A stretch of DNA of 64,000 bases, taken from Cupriavidus lacunae (GTDB taxonomy: Bacteria; Pseudomonadota; Gammaproteobacteria; Burkholderiales; Burkholderiaceae). Each line of letters starts with the position of its first letter. Position 1 is the stretch's first letter. The stretch lies in the NCBI RefSeq assembly GCF_003353055.1, contig NZ_QKWJ01000001.1, positions 2,235 to 66,234 of the forward strand, read 5' to 3'. A model generated the notes under the pieces. It was not told where the DNA came from, did not search any database, and saw nothing but the letters and a program-made list of their open reading frames with translations. The position numbers and the translations under genes were made by a program. Shown here one piece after another: positions 11,415 to 19,882 of this stretch.

Positions 11415-12299
11415 TCAATGTGTGCGCAGCACAATCAGGTCCGCCAGGTCGCGCAGGCGGGCCGCGCGGTCGCCAAAGCCGGCCAGCGCCGCGTGGGCGT
11501 CGGCGCGCAGCGCCCCGGCCAGTTCGCGCGCCGCGTCCAGTCCCATCAGCGACACATAGGTCGGCTTGTCATGTGCGGCGTCCTTGCCGGCGGTCTTGCC
11601 CAGCGTGGCGGTATCCGCAGTGACGTCCAGAATATCGTCAACCACCTGGAACGCCAATCCCACCGCCGCCGCATAGCGGTCCAGCGCGGCCAGGCCCTGG
11701 GTATCGATTTCACCACACAGCGCCCCCATGCGCACGCTGGCGCGCAACAGTGCGCCGGTCTTCATGCGGTGCATGGCCTCGAGCGCCTCGCGCGTCATGG
11801 CGCGGCCCACGTTCTGCAGGTCGATCGCCTGGCCGCCGGCCATGCCGGTCGAGCCCGACGCCTGCGCCAGCTCCGCCACCAACTGCAGCCGCACCGCGGG
11901 CGCGATGCCCCCGGCGCCAGCCAGCACGATAAAGGCCTGGGTCTGCAAGGCATCACCCACCAGCAGCGCGGTGGCCTCATCATAAGCCTTGTGCACCGTC
12001 GGCCGGCCGCGGCGCAGGTCATCGTCGTCCATGCAGGGCATATCGTCGTGCACCAGCGAGTAGGCGTGGATCATCTCCACCGCGCAGGCCGCCGCGTCGC
12101 AGGTGGCCGGGGCTGCGCCGCTGACTTCGCCAGCGGCATGCACCAGCAGCGGCCGCACGCGCTTGCCGCCGCTTAGTGCAGCATAACGCATCGCTTCGTG
12201 CAGGGTGTGGGGCACGGTGTTGCCTTCAGGCAACGCCGCCTGCAGGGCGGCCTCGGTGCGGACCCCCTGGGCCTGCATCCATTGTGCAAAGTCGCTCAT
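11415..12299 (-). CDS. ispA: Polyprenyl (farnesyl diphosphate) synthase
   Basis: Chain-elongating prenyltransferase that builds geranyl/farnesyl diphosphate from IPP and DMAPP. 294 residues. The first aspartate-rich motif is [17 protein letters not shown] and the second is [13 protein letters not shown]. The small residues upstream of the first motif (AYSLVHDD) suit a farnesyl product, but product length cannot be proven from sequence. The start codon overlaps the xseB stop (ATGA), indicating translational coupling. Confidence 0.93.
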   Translation of the reverse strand: MSDFAQWMQAQGVRTEAALQAALPEGNTVPHTLHEAMRYAALSGGKRVRPLLVHAAGEVSGAAPATCDAAACAVEMIHAYSLVHDDMPCMDDDDLRRGRPTVHKAYDEATALLVGDALQTQAFIVLAGAGGIAPAVRLQLVAELAQASGSTGMAGGQAIDLQNVGRAMTREALEAMHRMKTGALLRASVRMGALCGEIDTQGLAALDRYAAAVGLAFQVVDDILDVTADTATLGKTAGKDAAHDKPTYVSLMGLDAARELAGALRADAHAALAGFGDRAARLRDLADLIVLRTH

Positions 12300-12601
12300 G
12301 CCTCGTCCGCCCCCTGTGCACCGTTGCCACCATTGCCATCGCCGGCCAGGGGCTTGAGCACATCGCCCTCCAGCACCCGGACCTGCTGCTCGACCCGCTC
12401 CAGCTTCTGCTGGCAGTAGCGAACCAGTTCGGCCCCGCGGCGGTAGGCCGCCAGAGACGCCTCCAGCGGCAGTTCGCCGCTTTCCATGCTGGCCACCAGC
12501 GTTTCCAGCTCGGCCATCGCCGCCTCGTAGGAAGCCGGCGGCGCCGAGGCGCTGGCGTCGGTGTTGTCGGTCTGGACCGGAGCGGTCGTCGTTTTTGGCA
12601 T
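12296..12601 (-). CDS. xseB: Exodeoxyribonuclease VII small subunit
   Basis: 101 residues with the XseB core [24 protein letters not shown] and [23 protein letters not shown]. It forms the small-subunit part of ExoVII, which degrades single-stranded DNA to oligonucleotides; the large subunit gene xseA is not in the window, as usual. ATG at 12601 was chosen over the upstream TTG because of the AGG-type ribosome-binding site. The xseB-ispA-dxs order is common in proteobacteria. Confidence 0.92.
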   Translation of the reverse strand: MPKTTTAPVQTDNTDASASAPPASYEAAMAELETLVASMESGELPLEASLAAYRRGAELVRYCQQKLERVEQQVRVLEGDVLKPLAGDGNGGNGAQGADEA

Positions 12602-12990
12602 ATCAGGACCTGGAATCAAGGGCCGGGGGGAAACCCGGATGGGGAAGCCCGGATTTTACGCCAAAGCGCGCGCTTTCCCCCAACGTTGCGCAGAGCAGTA
12701 TGCCCACAACATGCCCCATTCCGGTGCCGGAACCCGAGAAGTGACTTGTGCGCTCGGGTCGTCTTTCCGAATGCGCCCGCTACGGCACCCAGATGACGAC
12801 CCGGGTCGACTTTTTCGCTAAAAAGGCAAAAAAATCAGGCCCTTAACTTTTTGGGTCGGGTACAATCCCCCGTTCGCCGCCAGGGGTGTGCGGGAGATTC
12901 CCGACCGGGCGGCAGTCTTTCCCAAATCGATTCAATTTTCGATGGTTGGGTTGTTCACTGCTTTCACCTGTTCATCTGGGAGTGGGGATA
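12602..12990. other. 389-bp divergent intergenic region xseB / Rieske oxygenase
   Basis: No convincing small gene was seen. A -10-like TACAAT lies at 12861-12866, read on the plus strand, preceded by a T-rich stretch; it could serve the oxygenase gene. An imperfect stem-loop spans about 12921-12950 (CCCAAATCGA against TCGATGGTTGGG). A strong GGGAG/GGGG ribosome-binding stretch lies just before the ATG at 12991. Confidence 0.5.
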
Positions 12991-14094
12991 ATGTCCAATC
13001 TCAGCACCGCGCTCAACCTGGCGCCGGCTGATTCGCAACTGCCCGTCGGCGTCTATTTCGACGAAGCACTGCATCAACAAGAACTCGAACTGCTGTTCAG
13101 GAATGGCCCGGGCTATGTCGGCCACGAACTGATGGTTGCGGAAGTCGGAGACTTCCACACGCTCAAGGCCGAGGACGAAGGCCGCATGCTGGTGCGCAAC
13201 GCCGCCGGTGTCGAACTGATGTCCAATGTCTGCCGCCACCGCCAGGCCATCATGCTCAACGGCCGCGGCAATGCGCAGAACATCGTCTGCCCCCTGCACC
13301 GCTGGACCTACGACCTGAAGGGCGAACTGCTCGGCGCGCCGCATTTCGACAAGCAACCCTGCCTGCACCTGAAGCGCTCGCCGCTGCAGAACTGGAACGG
13401 CCTGCTGTTCGAAGGCAAGCGCGACGTGCGCGCCGACCTGGCCAGGCTGGGCGTGGCGCAGGACCTGAACTTCGACGGCTACATGCTGGACCACGTCGAG
13501 GTGCACGAGTGCGACTACAACTGGAAGACCTTTATCGAGGTCTACCTGGAGGACTACCATGTCGTGCCGTTCCACCCGGGGCTGGGCAGCTTCGTGTCGT
13601 GCGACGACCTCAAGTGGGAGTTCGGCGAGTGGCACAGCGTGCAGACCGTGGGCCTGCATGCCGGCCTGAAGCGCCCCGGCAGCCCGACTTACCAGAAATG
13701 GCACGACGCGGTGCTGCGCTTCAACAACGGCGTGCTGCCCAAGCACGGCGCGATCTGGCTGACCTACTACCCCAACATCATGGTGGAGTGGTACCCGAAC
13801 GTGCTGGTGATCTCGACGCTGCACCCGGTCGGCCCGCGCAAGACGCGCAATGTGGTGGAGTTCTACTACCCCGAGGAAATCGCGCTGTTCGAGCGCGAGT
13901 TCGTCGAAGCCGAGCGCGCCGCCTATATGGAAACCTGCATCGAGGACGACGAGATCGCCGAGCGCATGGACGCCGGCCGGCAGGCGCTGCTCAAGCGCGG
14001 CACCAGCGAGGTCGGCCCGTACCAGTCGCCGATGGAAGACGGCATGCAGCACTTCCATGAGTGGTATCGCCGGGCCATGGCTTACGCCGGCTAG
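12991..14094 (+). CDS. Rieske [2Fe-2S] aromatic-ring-hydroxylating oxygenase alpha subunit
   Basis: 367 residues. The Rieske centre is visible as CRHRQAIML then CPLHRW about 18 residues later (C-x-H ... C-x2-H). The C-terminal catalytic domain has the mononuclear iron facial triad region LEDYHVVPFHPGLG. Such oxygenases need an electron-transfer reductase, and none is encoded nearby, so the substrate cannot be named. The conserved solitary form in Burkholderiales is usually annotated simply as ring-hydroxylating oxygenase. ATG at 12991 follows a GGGAGTGGGGA ribosome-binding stretch. The TAG stop codon is the first triplet of an inverted-repeat element. Confidence 0.88.
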   Translation: MSNLSTALNLAPADSQLPVGVYFDEALHQQELELLFRNGPGYVGHELMVAEVGDFHTLKAEDEGRMLVRNAAGVELMSNVCRHRQAIMLNGRGNAQNIVCPLHRWTYDLKGELLGAPHFDKQPCLHLKRSPLQNWNGLLFEGKRDVRADLARLGVAQDLNFDGYMLDHVEVHECDYNWKTFIEVYLEDYHVVPFHPGLGSFVSCDDLKWEFGEWHSVQTVGLHAGLKRPGSPTYQKWHDAVLRFNNGVLPKHGAIWLTYYPNIMVEWYPNVLVISTLHPVGPRKTRNVVEFYYPEEIALFEREFVEAERAAYMETCIEDDEIAERMDAGRQALLKRGTSEVGPYQSPMEDGMQHFHEWYRRAMAYAG

Positions 14095-14255
14095 TCCACT
14101 GAATCATTGAAATGGGAGGTGAAGGACATGTCATGCGGGATGCAGCGCTAGGCGCAAAGCGCAGCAATAGCACGCCTCTTGCGAGCATTTGCAACGACGC
14201 GATGCGCCCGCATGACATGGCAGGCACCGACCAATTTCAGTGATTCAGTGGACCA
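14092..14255. repeat. Long copy of an inverted-repeat (MITE/REP-like) element
   Basis: The left end TAGTCCACTGAATCA and the right end, its near-exact inverse (TGATTCAGTGGACCA), bound a 164-bp element. The arms continue as imperfect inverted repeats for about 50 bp, both containing CATGTCATGCGGG. A 59-bp relative lies at 16305-16363. The first triplet TAG is the stop codon of the Rieske oxygenase. No ORF with recognisable function is inside. It sits between the gene and its downstream terminator, as if inserted there. Confidence 0.8.
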
Positions 14256-14464
14256 GTGCGATAACCGCACAATGCACACAGGAACGGACCGCCACGGCGG
14301 TCCGTTTTGTCTTGAGGGCCGATGTGCGCTGCTAGAATCATCGTTCGGTGCCGGCAGCACATGCCGCCGCGCCGGCCCGCTCCGCGACGCGAGGCCAGCC
14401 ACGAAGCCCCGCTCGCGCGCCGGACTCTCCCCTTCGCTTCCGTTCGCTTCACCACGCCCTCGCC
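14256..14464. other. Intergenic region before the DMT transporter gene
   Basis: Together with the preceding repeat this makes a gap of 370 bp. It contains the terminator at 14284-14313 and then GC-rich sequence leading to the DMT start at 14465. No additional gene was seen. Confidence 0.5.
14284..14313 (+). terminator. Intrinsic terminator downstream of the Rieske oxygenase
   Basis: CGGACCGCC pairs exactly with GGCGGTCCG across a 2-nt centre (14285-14304) and is followed by TTTTGTCTT. It probably ended the Rieske transcript before the repeat element came to lie between gene and terminator. Confidence 0.8.
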
Positions 14465-15388
14465 ATGCAATCGCTCTGGATGCTGTTCGCCGCCTTCGCC
14501 TTCTCGTTGATGGGGGTTGGCGTCAAGCTCGCGTCCGATCTCTACACCACCGGCGAGATCGTCTTCTACCGCGGCCTGATCAGCGTGGTCATCATGTGGG
14601 TGCTGCTGCACTCGCGCGGGGTCCCGGTGCGCACGCCCTACATGCTGTCGCACATCAAGCGCAGCGTATTCGGTGTGACCGCGCTGATGCTGTGGTTCAC
14701 CTCGATCTCGCTGCTGCCGCTGGCCACGGCGATGACGCTGAACTACATGTCGCCGGTGTGGATCGCGCTGATCCTGGGCGCCGGCGCGGCACTGGCCGGC
14801 ACCGCCGGCAACGCCGACCGCCGCCTGGTGCTGGCGATCCTGCTGTCCTTTGCCGGGGTGATCTGCCTGCTGCAGCCTTCGGTCGGCAAGGACCAGCTCA
14901 CCGGCGGCCTGGTCGGCCTGATCTCCGGCATGTTCACCGCACTGGCCTATGTCGAGGTGCGCCAGCTCGGCCAGCTGGGCGAGCCCGAGGGCCGCATCGT
15001 CTTCTATTTCTCGCTGGTCGGCATGATCGCCGGGCTGGTGTGGATGCTGCTGGGCGGCACCAGCCCGCATACCTGGTACGGCGCCGGCCTGCTGCTGGCC
15101 ATCGGCATCCTGGCCACGCTGGGCCAGACCGCGATGACGCGCGCCTACAAGCGCGGCAATACGCTCTTGACCGCCAACCTGCAATACGCCGGCATCGTCT
15201 TCTCCAGCGTCTGGGGCATGCTGATCTGGTCCGACCGGCTGAACTGGCTGTCGTGGCTGGGCATGGGGCTGATCATCGCCAGCGGCATCGCCACCACGCT
15301 GATGCGCGCGCGCCAGGGGACCGATGCCAAGCCGACCCCCGCCACGCCGGTCAAGTCACCCGAGGCGGAAGTGCACCCCGAGGTGTAG
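14465..15388 (+). CDS. EamA/DMT-family transporter
   Basis: 307 residues of almost continuous hydrophobic segments, about ten predicted membrane helices, starting MQSLWMLFAAFAFSLMGVGVKLAS. The two EamA halves show typical features such as FYRGLISVVIMW in the first and TANLQYAGIVFSSVWGMLIW in the second. These carriers export metabolites or amino acids in the inner membrane; the substrate is unknown. ATG at 14465 is preferred because the longer ORF adds a non-membrane, Arg/Pro-rich stretch. It runs in the same direction as the sulfurtransferase gene 55 bp downstream. Confidence 0.87.
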   Translation: MQSLWMLFAAFAFSLMGVGVKLASDLYTTGEIVFYRGLISVVIMWVLLHSRGVPVRTPYMLSHIKRSVFGVTALMLWFTSISLLPLATAMTLNYMSPVWIALILGAGAALAGTAGNADRRLVLAILLSFAGVICLLQPSVGKDQLTGGLVGLISGMFTALAYVEVRQLGQLGEPEGRIVFYFSLVGMIAGLVWMLLGGTSPHTWYGAGLLLAIGILATLGQTAMTRAYKRGNTLLTANLQYAGIVFSSVWGMLIWSDRLNWLSWLGMGLIIASGIATTLMRARQGTDAKPTPATPVKSPEAEVHPEV

Positions 15389-15443
15389 CATCGGGTAGGC
15401 CGAAATTCCCTTGATCTTTTCGTTCGATCGCTACAGGACTCCC

Positions 15444-16301
15444 ATGCAGAAACCGCTGATTTCCGTCACCGCGCTGCAATCGCTCTTGGCCACGCCCGGC
15501 CGCTGCGTCGTGATCGACTGCAGCTTCGACCTGGCCGACCCGGCCGCCGGCCGCGAGGCCTACCGCACCAGCCACCTGCCCGGCGCCTTCTACCTGCACC
15601 TGGATAACGAGCTGTCCGGCCCCAAGACCGGCAGCAACGGCCGCCACCCCCTGCCCGATGCCGACGACCTGGTCGCGCGCCTGCAGGCGCTGGGCGTGGA
15701 CGACGACACCCCGGTGGTGGCCTACGACGCCCATGGCGGCATGTTCGCCGCGCGGCTGTGGTGGTTGCTGCGCTGGATCGGCCACGATGCCGTGGCCGTG
15801 CTCGACGGCGGCAAGGACGCCTGGGTCAAGGCCGGCCTGCCACTGGAGCACGATGCCGCCGAAGAGCCGGAATTGCCCGGCAAGGTCAGCCGCCGCAAGT
15901 CGCTGGTGCCGACCGTCGACGCGGCCGCGCTGGTCGGCAACCTCGACAGCGCCAGGCTGCTGGTGGTGGATGCCCGCGCCCCGGACCGCTTCCGCGGCGA
16001 GAACGAGACGCTGGACCCGGTCGGCGGCCATATCCCGGGCGCGGCCAACCGCTTCTTCAAGGACAACCTGGGGACGGACGGCCGCTTCAAGCCGGCCGAA
16101 ACCCTGCGCGCGGAATTCACCGCGGTGCTGGGCGCGCGCGCCCCGGCGCAGGCGGTGATGCAGTGCGGCTCGGGCGTGACGGCCTGCCACAACCTGCTGG
16201 CGCTGGAAGCAGCCGGCCTGGGCGGCGCGGCGCTGTACCCGGGATCGTGGAGCGAATGGTGCGCCGACCCGGCGCGCCCGGTCGCGACCGGGGCGGCCTG
16301 A
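15444..16301 (+). CDS. sseA: Two-domain sulfurtransferase (3-mercaptopyruvate / thiosulfate type)
   Basis: 285 residues with tandem rhodanese domains. The second has the active-site loop CGSGVTAC, with catalytic Cys241. CGSGVTA is the loop of 3-mercaptopyruvate sulfurtransferases such as E. coli SseA, whereas thiosulfate sulfurtransferases usually carry CRKGVTA, so 3-mercaptopyruvate is the likelier sulfur donor. The first domain keeps YDAHGGMFAARLWWLLRW but no catalytic Cys, as normal. ATG at 15444 fits the family start. The stop is 3 bp before a short inverted-repeat element. Confidence 0.88.
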   Translation: MQKPLISVTALQSLLATPGRCVVIDCSFDLADPAAGREAYRTSHLPGAFYLHLDNELSGPKTGSNGRHPLPDADDLVARLQALGVDDDTPVVAYDAHGGMFAARLWWLLRWIGHDAVAVLDGGKDAWVKAGLPLEHDAAEEPELPGKVSRRKSLVPTVDAAALVGNLDSARLLVVDARAPDRFRGENETLDPVGGHIPGAANRFFKDNLGTDGRFKPAETLRAEFTAVLGARAPAQAVMQCGSGVTACHNLLALEAAGLGGAALYPGSWSEWCADPARPVATGAA

Positions 16302-16304
16302 CGC

Positions 16305-16363
16305 TAGTCCACTGAATCACTGAAATTGGTCGGTGCCTGCCATGTCAATGATTCAGTGGACTA
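16305..16363. repeat. Short copy of the inverted-repeat element
   Basis: 59 bp, bounded by a perfect 15-bp terminal inverted repeat TAGTCCACTGAATCA. Its first 43 bp match the inverse of 14213-14255 with one mismatch, so it looks like an internal-deletion derivative of the longer copy. It fills nearly the whole gap between two convergent genes. Its right-hand CTA is, on the minus strand, the TAG stop codon of the zinc transporter. Confidence 0.85.
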
Positions 16364-17239
16364 ATGTGACGCGGCCACCGGCGCGGCAGCGCCGTGGCCA
16401 TGGCTGTGCTGCTCGTGCACGCCATTGGTGATGAAGACGATGGCCGAGATGCCCGCGGCCACCAGCACTACCTGGATCGCCGATTCGCGCCAGCGCGGCT
16501 TGCGCTGCATCTGGGGCATCAGGTCGCTGACCGCGATGTAGAGGAAGCTGCTCGAGGCAATCACCAGCACGTACGGAATCCACCCGCTCATTTCGTCGAG
16601 CAGGAAGTAACCGACCAGGCCGCCGGCAATCGCCGCCAGGCTCGACAGCAGGTTGAAGGCAAAGGCGCGCGTCTTGGAGAAGCCGGCGTTGAGCAGCACG
16701 ATGAAGTCGCCCACTTCCTGGGGGATCTCGTGCGCCGCGATCGCCAGCGCGGTGACCACGCCGATATGCGGATCGGCCAGGAAGGCCGCCGCGATCACGA
16801 TGCCGTCGGCAAAGTTGTGGAAGGTGTCGCCGACCAGGATGGTCAGGCCGCTGCGGCCCGCTTCCTCGCGGTCATGGCCGTGGTGGTGGTGGTGCCCATC
16901 GCCCTCGTGGTGGTGCGAGTGGCGCAACAGCGAAATCTTTTCCAGCAGGAAGAAACCCAGCAGCCCCGCCAGCAAGGTGCCGAACAGTGCGCGCGTGTCG
17001 GCGCCGGACTCGAATGCCTCGGGCAGCGAATGCAGCAGCGCGGTCGCCAGCAGCACGCCCACCGAGAAGCTCACCATGCGCTCGACCACGCGGGACGCCA
17101 CCGTCAGCGACAGCAGCGCCGCCCCGAAGATGCTGCCCACCCCCGAGATCGTGGCGGCGAGCAGGATATACAAAAGCGTCGAATGGATGATGGGCTCCCG
17201 GGGTGGCGGCGCCGGGCGGCCCCGCCGTTCCGCCCGCAT
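16361..17239 (-). CDS. zupT: ZIP-family zinc transporter (ZupT-like)
   Basis: About 292 residues with eight membrane helices. There is a histidine-rich cytoplasmic loop (SLLRHSHHHEGDGHHHHHGHD) between helices 3 and 4. The metal-site helices carry HNFADGIVIAAAF and AAHEIPQEVGDFIVLL, the ZIP signature. ZIP proteins import zinc and other divalent metals; a ZupT in a similar neighbourhood is the central zinc importer of Cupriavidus metallidurans. The start is uncertain: ATG 17239 is used, but a TTG at 17263 is also possible. The stop codon TAG is contributed by the repeat element at its 3' end. Confidence 0.87.
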   Translation of the reverse strand: MRAERRGRPAPPPREPIIHSTLLYILLAATISGVGSIFGAALLSLTVASRVVERMVSFSVGVLLATALLHSLPEAFESGADTRALFGTLLAGLLGFFLLEKISLLRHSHHHEGDGHHHHHGHDREEAGRSGLTILVGDTFHNFADGIVIAAAFLADPHIGVVTALAIAAHEIPQEVGDFIVLLNAGFSKTRAFAFNLLSSLAAIAGGLVGYFLLDEMSGWIPYVLVIASSSFLYIAVSDLMPQMQRKPRWRESAIQVVLVAAGISAIVFITNGVHEQHSHGHGAAAPVAASH

Positions 17240-17256
17240 CGCGCCGGGCGGCAAAC

Positions 17257-17269
17257 GCAACAATGTTGC
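17257..17269. promoter_or_regulatory. Palindrome upstream of zupT, candidate Zur/FurC operator
   Basis: GCAACAATGTTGC is a perfect 13-bp palindrome about 18 bp before the ATG used for zupT, overlapping the alternative TTG start. In C. metallidurans, zupT is repressed by the Zur-type regulator FurC, so an operator here is plausible. The sequence is not a textbook Zur box, so the assignment is tentative. Confidence 0.35.
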
Positions 17270-17361
17270 AATAACTCAAAGGCCGCATTGTACGTATCCG
17301 CCGGGACTTTGCAATCCTGCAGTCGGGCGGCAGGCGTCTGGACGGCGCCTGGATGAGCGGA

Positions 17362-18240
17362 TCAGGCCACGCCGTGCTGCCTGAACCAGTCCAGGCACTT
17401 CTGCCAGCCGTCCCTGGCATCGGCCTCGCGGTAGCTGGGCCGGTAGTCGGCATGGAAGGCGTGGCCGGATTCGGGATAGACGATAAAACGCGAGGCTTTG
17501 GCGTCCGGGTCGGACGACGATGCCAGCGCGACCTTCATCTTCTCCACTTGCTCAAGCGGGATGCCGGTGTCCTTGCCGCCATACAGGCCAAGTACCGGGG
17601 CATGGAGCTGGCCGACCAGGTCGATGGGGTTCTTCGGCTTGAGCGGGGTCGGCTCGGGCGCCAGCTGGCCGTACCAGGCCACGCCGGCCTTCAGGCGCAT
17701 ATTGTGCGCGGCGTAGAGCCAGGTGATGCGGCCGCCCCAGCAGAAACCGGTGATGGCCAGGCGCGACACGTCGCCGCCGTTGGCACCGGCCCAGGCCACG
17801 GCGGCGTCCAGGTCGCCCATGACCTGCGCGTCAGGCACCTTGGCGATGACCTCGCGCTGCAGCTCCTGGATGGTGCCGAAGCTCTGGGGATCGCCCTGCC
17901 GCGCGAACAGCTCCGGCGCGATGGCCAGGTAGCCCAGCTTGGCAAAGCGCCGGCACACATCGGCGATATGCTCGTGCACGCCGAAAATCTCGCTGACCAC
18001 CAGCACCACCGGCAGGTTCTTCCTGCCTTCCGGCTGGGCACGGTAGGCCGGCATGCTGAAGCCGCCCGAGGGGATGGTGACCTCGCCGGCGCTCAGGCCG
18101 GCAAAATCGGTCTTGATGGCCTGCTGGGCCATCACCGGCAGCACGGCCGCCGCAAAGGCGGAACCCAGCGCCGTCTTGACAAAGCCGCGGCGATCGAACG
18201 TCTGGCCGGGGACCAGGCTATCCACTTCCGGTTTGAGCAT
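17362..18240 (-). CDS. Dienelactone-hydrolase-family protein with Tat signal
   Basis: 292 residues. The N-terminus carries a twin-arginine signal (DRRGFVKTALGSAFAAAVLP, about residues 16-35) followed by MAQQ, so export is expected. The alpha/beta hydrolase core has SEIFGVHEHI, a cysteine nucleophile in GFCWGGR, the acidic residue in GGKDTGIP and the histidine in ESGHAFHAD, which form the Cys-Asp-His triad of dienelactone hydrolase. Classical DLH is cytoplasmic and works on chloroaromatic lactones. The exported forms have no settled substrate. No catechol-pathway genes are nearby. Confidence 0.87.
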   Translation of the reverse strand: MLKPEVDSLVPGQTFDRRGFVKTALGSAFAAAVLPVMAQQAIKTDFAGLSAGEVTIPSGGFSMPAYRAQPEGRKNLPVVLVVSEIFGVHEHIADVCRRFAKLGYLAIAPELFARQGDPQSFGTIQELQREVIAKVPDAQVMGDLDAAVAWAGANGGDVSRLAITGFCWGGRITWLYAAHNMRLKAGVAWYGQLAPEPTPLKPKNPIDLVGQLHAPVLGLYGGKDTGIPLEQVEKMKVALASSSDPDAKASRFIVYPESGHAFHADYRPSYREADARDGWQKCLDWFRQHGVA

Positions 18241-18387
18241 ACGTGTCTCCAGGATCGTTGGTGGCTGGGCCGATATGCGGCGCCAGCGCCAGATTTTAAG
18301 CAGACATGGAGAAAACATGGCGGCGCATGCACGCCAGTGTCCTGCCGCCTGGAGAAGCTTGCCTGGAAGCCCGGCCGGGATACTGCG

Positions 18388-19713
18388 TCAGTGCAGCTTG
18401 ACGCGCGGACTGGTCTTGCGGCGCAGCCAGTGCGAGACGGTGTCCAGCGCCATGCCCACGGCGCCGTGCAGCGCCATCACGTGCATCCGGTAGAGCGACG
18501 TGTACATGACGCGCGCCATCAGCCCTTCGATGAACATCGAGCCGCCGATCAGCCCGCCCATCAGGCTGCCCACCGCGCTGAAATGCCCCAGCGACACCAG
18601 CGAGCCGAGGTCCTTGAAGGCGAATCTGGGCAGCGGCCGCCCTGCCAGCCGGGCGCGCAGCGCGTCGTAGAGGAAGGTGGCCTGCTGGTGCGCGGCCTGC
18701 GCACGCGGCGGCACCGTGGTCTGCTTCTCCGGCCACGGGCAGCTGGCGCAGTCGCCGAAGGCGAAGATGTCCGGGTCGCCCTCGCTCTGCAGCGTCGGCC
18801 CGACCACGATCTGGCCCTGGCGGCTGACCGGCAGGCCCAGGCTGGCCAGCACCGGCGGCGCGGTAATCCCCGCCGCCCACACCGTCAGGTCGGCATCGAT
18901 ATGCTTGCCGCTGGCGGTCAGCACCGCCAGCGGCGTGACCTCGGTGACGCGCTCGCCGGTCAGGACATTGACGTCGAGCTTCTTCAGCAGCTTGGCGGTC
19001 TCGGCGGAGACCCGCTCGGACAGCGCCGGCAGGATGCGCGGGCCGGCCTCGATCACGTGGATACGCACATCGCGGCGCGGGTCAAGCCGGTGCAGGCCAT
19101 AGGCGCTGAGCACATGCGCGGTGTTGCGCAGCTCGGCCGACAGTTCCACGCCGGTGGCGCCCGCGCCGATGATGGCTATGTCCACGCGCGGCCGGCCGTC
19201 CTCGTCCACGCGCCCGCGCCCGTTCTGGGCACGCACGCAGGCCGCGATCAGCCGCTTGCGGAAGCGTTCGGCCTGCGCCACGACGTCCAGCGCGATGGCG
19301 TTCTCGGCCGCGCCGGGCACACCGAAGAAATGCGTGACGCAACCGATCGCCAGCACCAGCGTGTCATAGGGCAGCTCGCGCGCGGGCAGCAGTTCGGCAC
19401 CGTCCTCGTCGAAGCTGGCCGACACCGAGATGGTCTTGCGGGTGCGGTCGATGCCGGTCAGCTCGCCCAGCTGGAACTCGAAGTGATGCCAGCGCGCCTG
19501 CGCCGCATATTCCAGCTGGTGCGTGTTCGGGTCCATGCTGCCGGCCGCCACTTCATGCAGCAGCGGCTTCCAGATATGGGTGGGCAGGCGGTCCACCAGC
19601 ACCACCTGCGCCTCGCCCTTGCGGCCGAGCTTGTCGCCCAGCTTCGTTACCAGTTCCAGCCCCCCTGCTCCCCCACCGACGACGACGATGCGGGGCGTCT
19701 TTGTTTCTGTCAT
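18388..19713 (-). CDS. ndh: Type II NADH dehydrogenase (NDH-2)
   Basis: 441 residues. It has an N-terminal FAD Rossmann motif IVVVGGGAGGLELVTKLG, an internal NADH-binding motif DIAIIGAGATGVELSAELR, and the C-terminal FAD contact DIFAFGDCASCPWP. The C-terminal part has amphipathic and hydrophobic segments that would anchor it to the inner membrane. NDH-2 passes electrons from NADH to quinone without pumping protons. It is on the same strand as polA upstream, separated by 169 bp. Confidence 0.9.
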   Translation of the reverse strand: MTETKTPRIVVVGGGAGGLELVTKLGDKLGRKGEAQVVLVDRLPTHIWKPLLHEVAAGSMDPNTHQLEYAAQARWHHFEFQLGELTGIDRTRKTISVSASFDEDGAELLPARELPYDTLVLAIGCVTHFFGVPGAAENAIALDVVAQAERFRKRLIAACVRAQNGRGRVDEDGRPRVDIAIIGAGATGVELSAELRNTAHVLSAYGLHRLDPRRDVRIHVIEAGPRILPALSERVSAETAKLLKKLDVNVLTGERVTEVTPLAVLTASGKHIDADLTVWAAGITAPPVLASLGLPVSRQGQIVVGPTLQSEGDPDIFAFGDCASCPWPEKQTTVPPRAQAAHQQATFLYDALRARLAGRPLPRFAFKDLGSLVSLGHFSAVGSLMGGLIGGSMFIEGLMARVMYTSLYRMHVMALHGAVGMALDTVSHWLRRKTSPRVKLH

Positions 19714-19882
19714 GGTCTACCTGATGCGTTTTTGTGAATTCTTGCCTGAGGCGTTTTCCACAGTCTGCTGCATTGCAGCATGGCTGGCAAGCCGGCAGGC
19801 CTGACTCAGCAGTCGCTTCATTCGATACCACCACGCAGGGCGGGCGAGCCGGCCGGGAACGCCGACTCGTTAGTGTATGGCT

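Noticed and set aside
14092..16363. CRISPR array
   Set aside because: Only two copies of unequal length, 2 kb apart, with inverted-repeat ends and no regular spacers; no cas genes.
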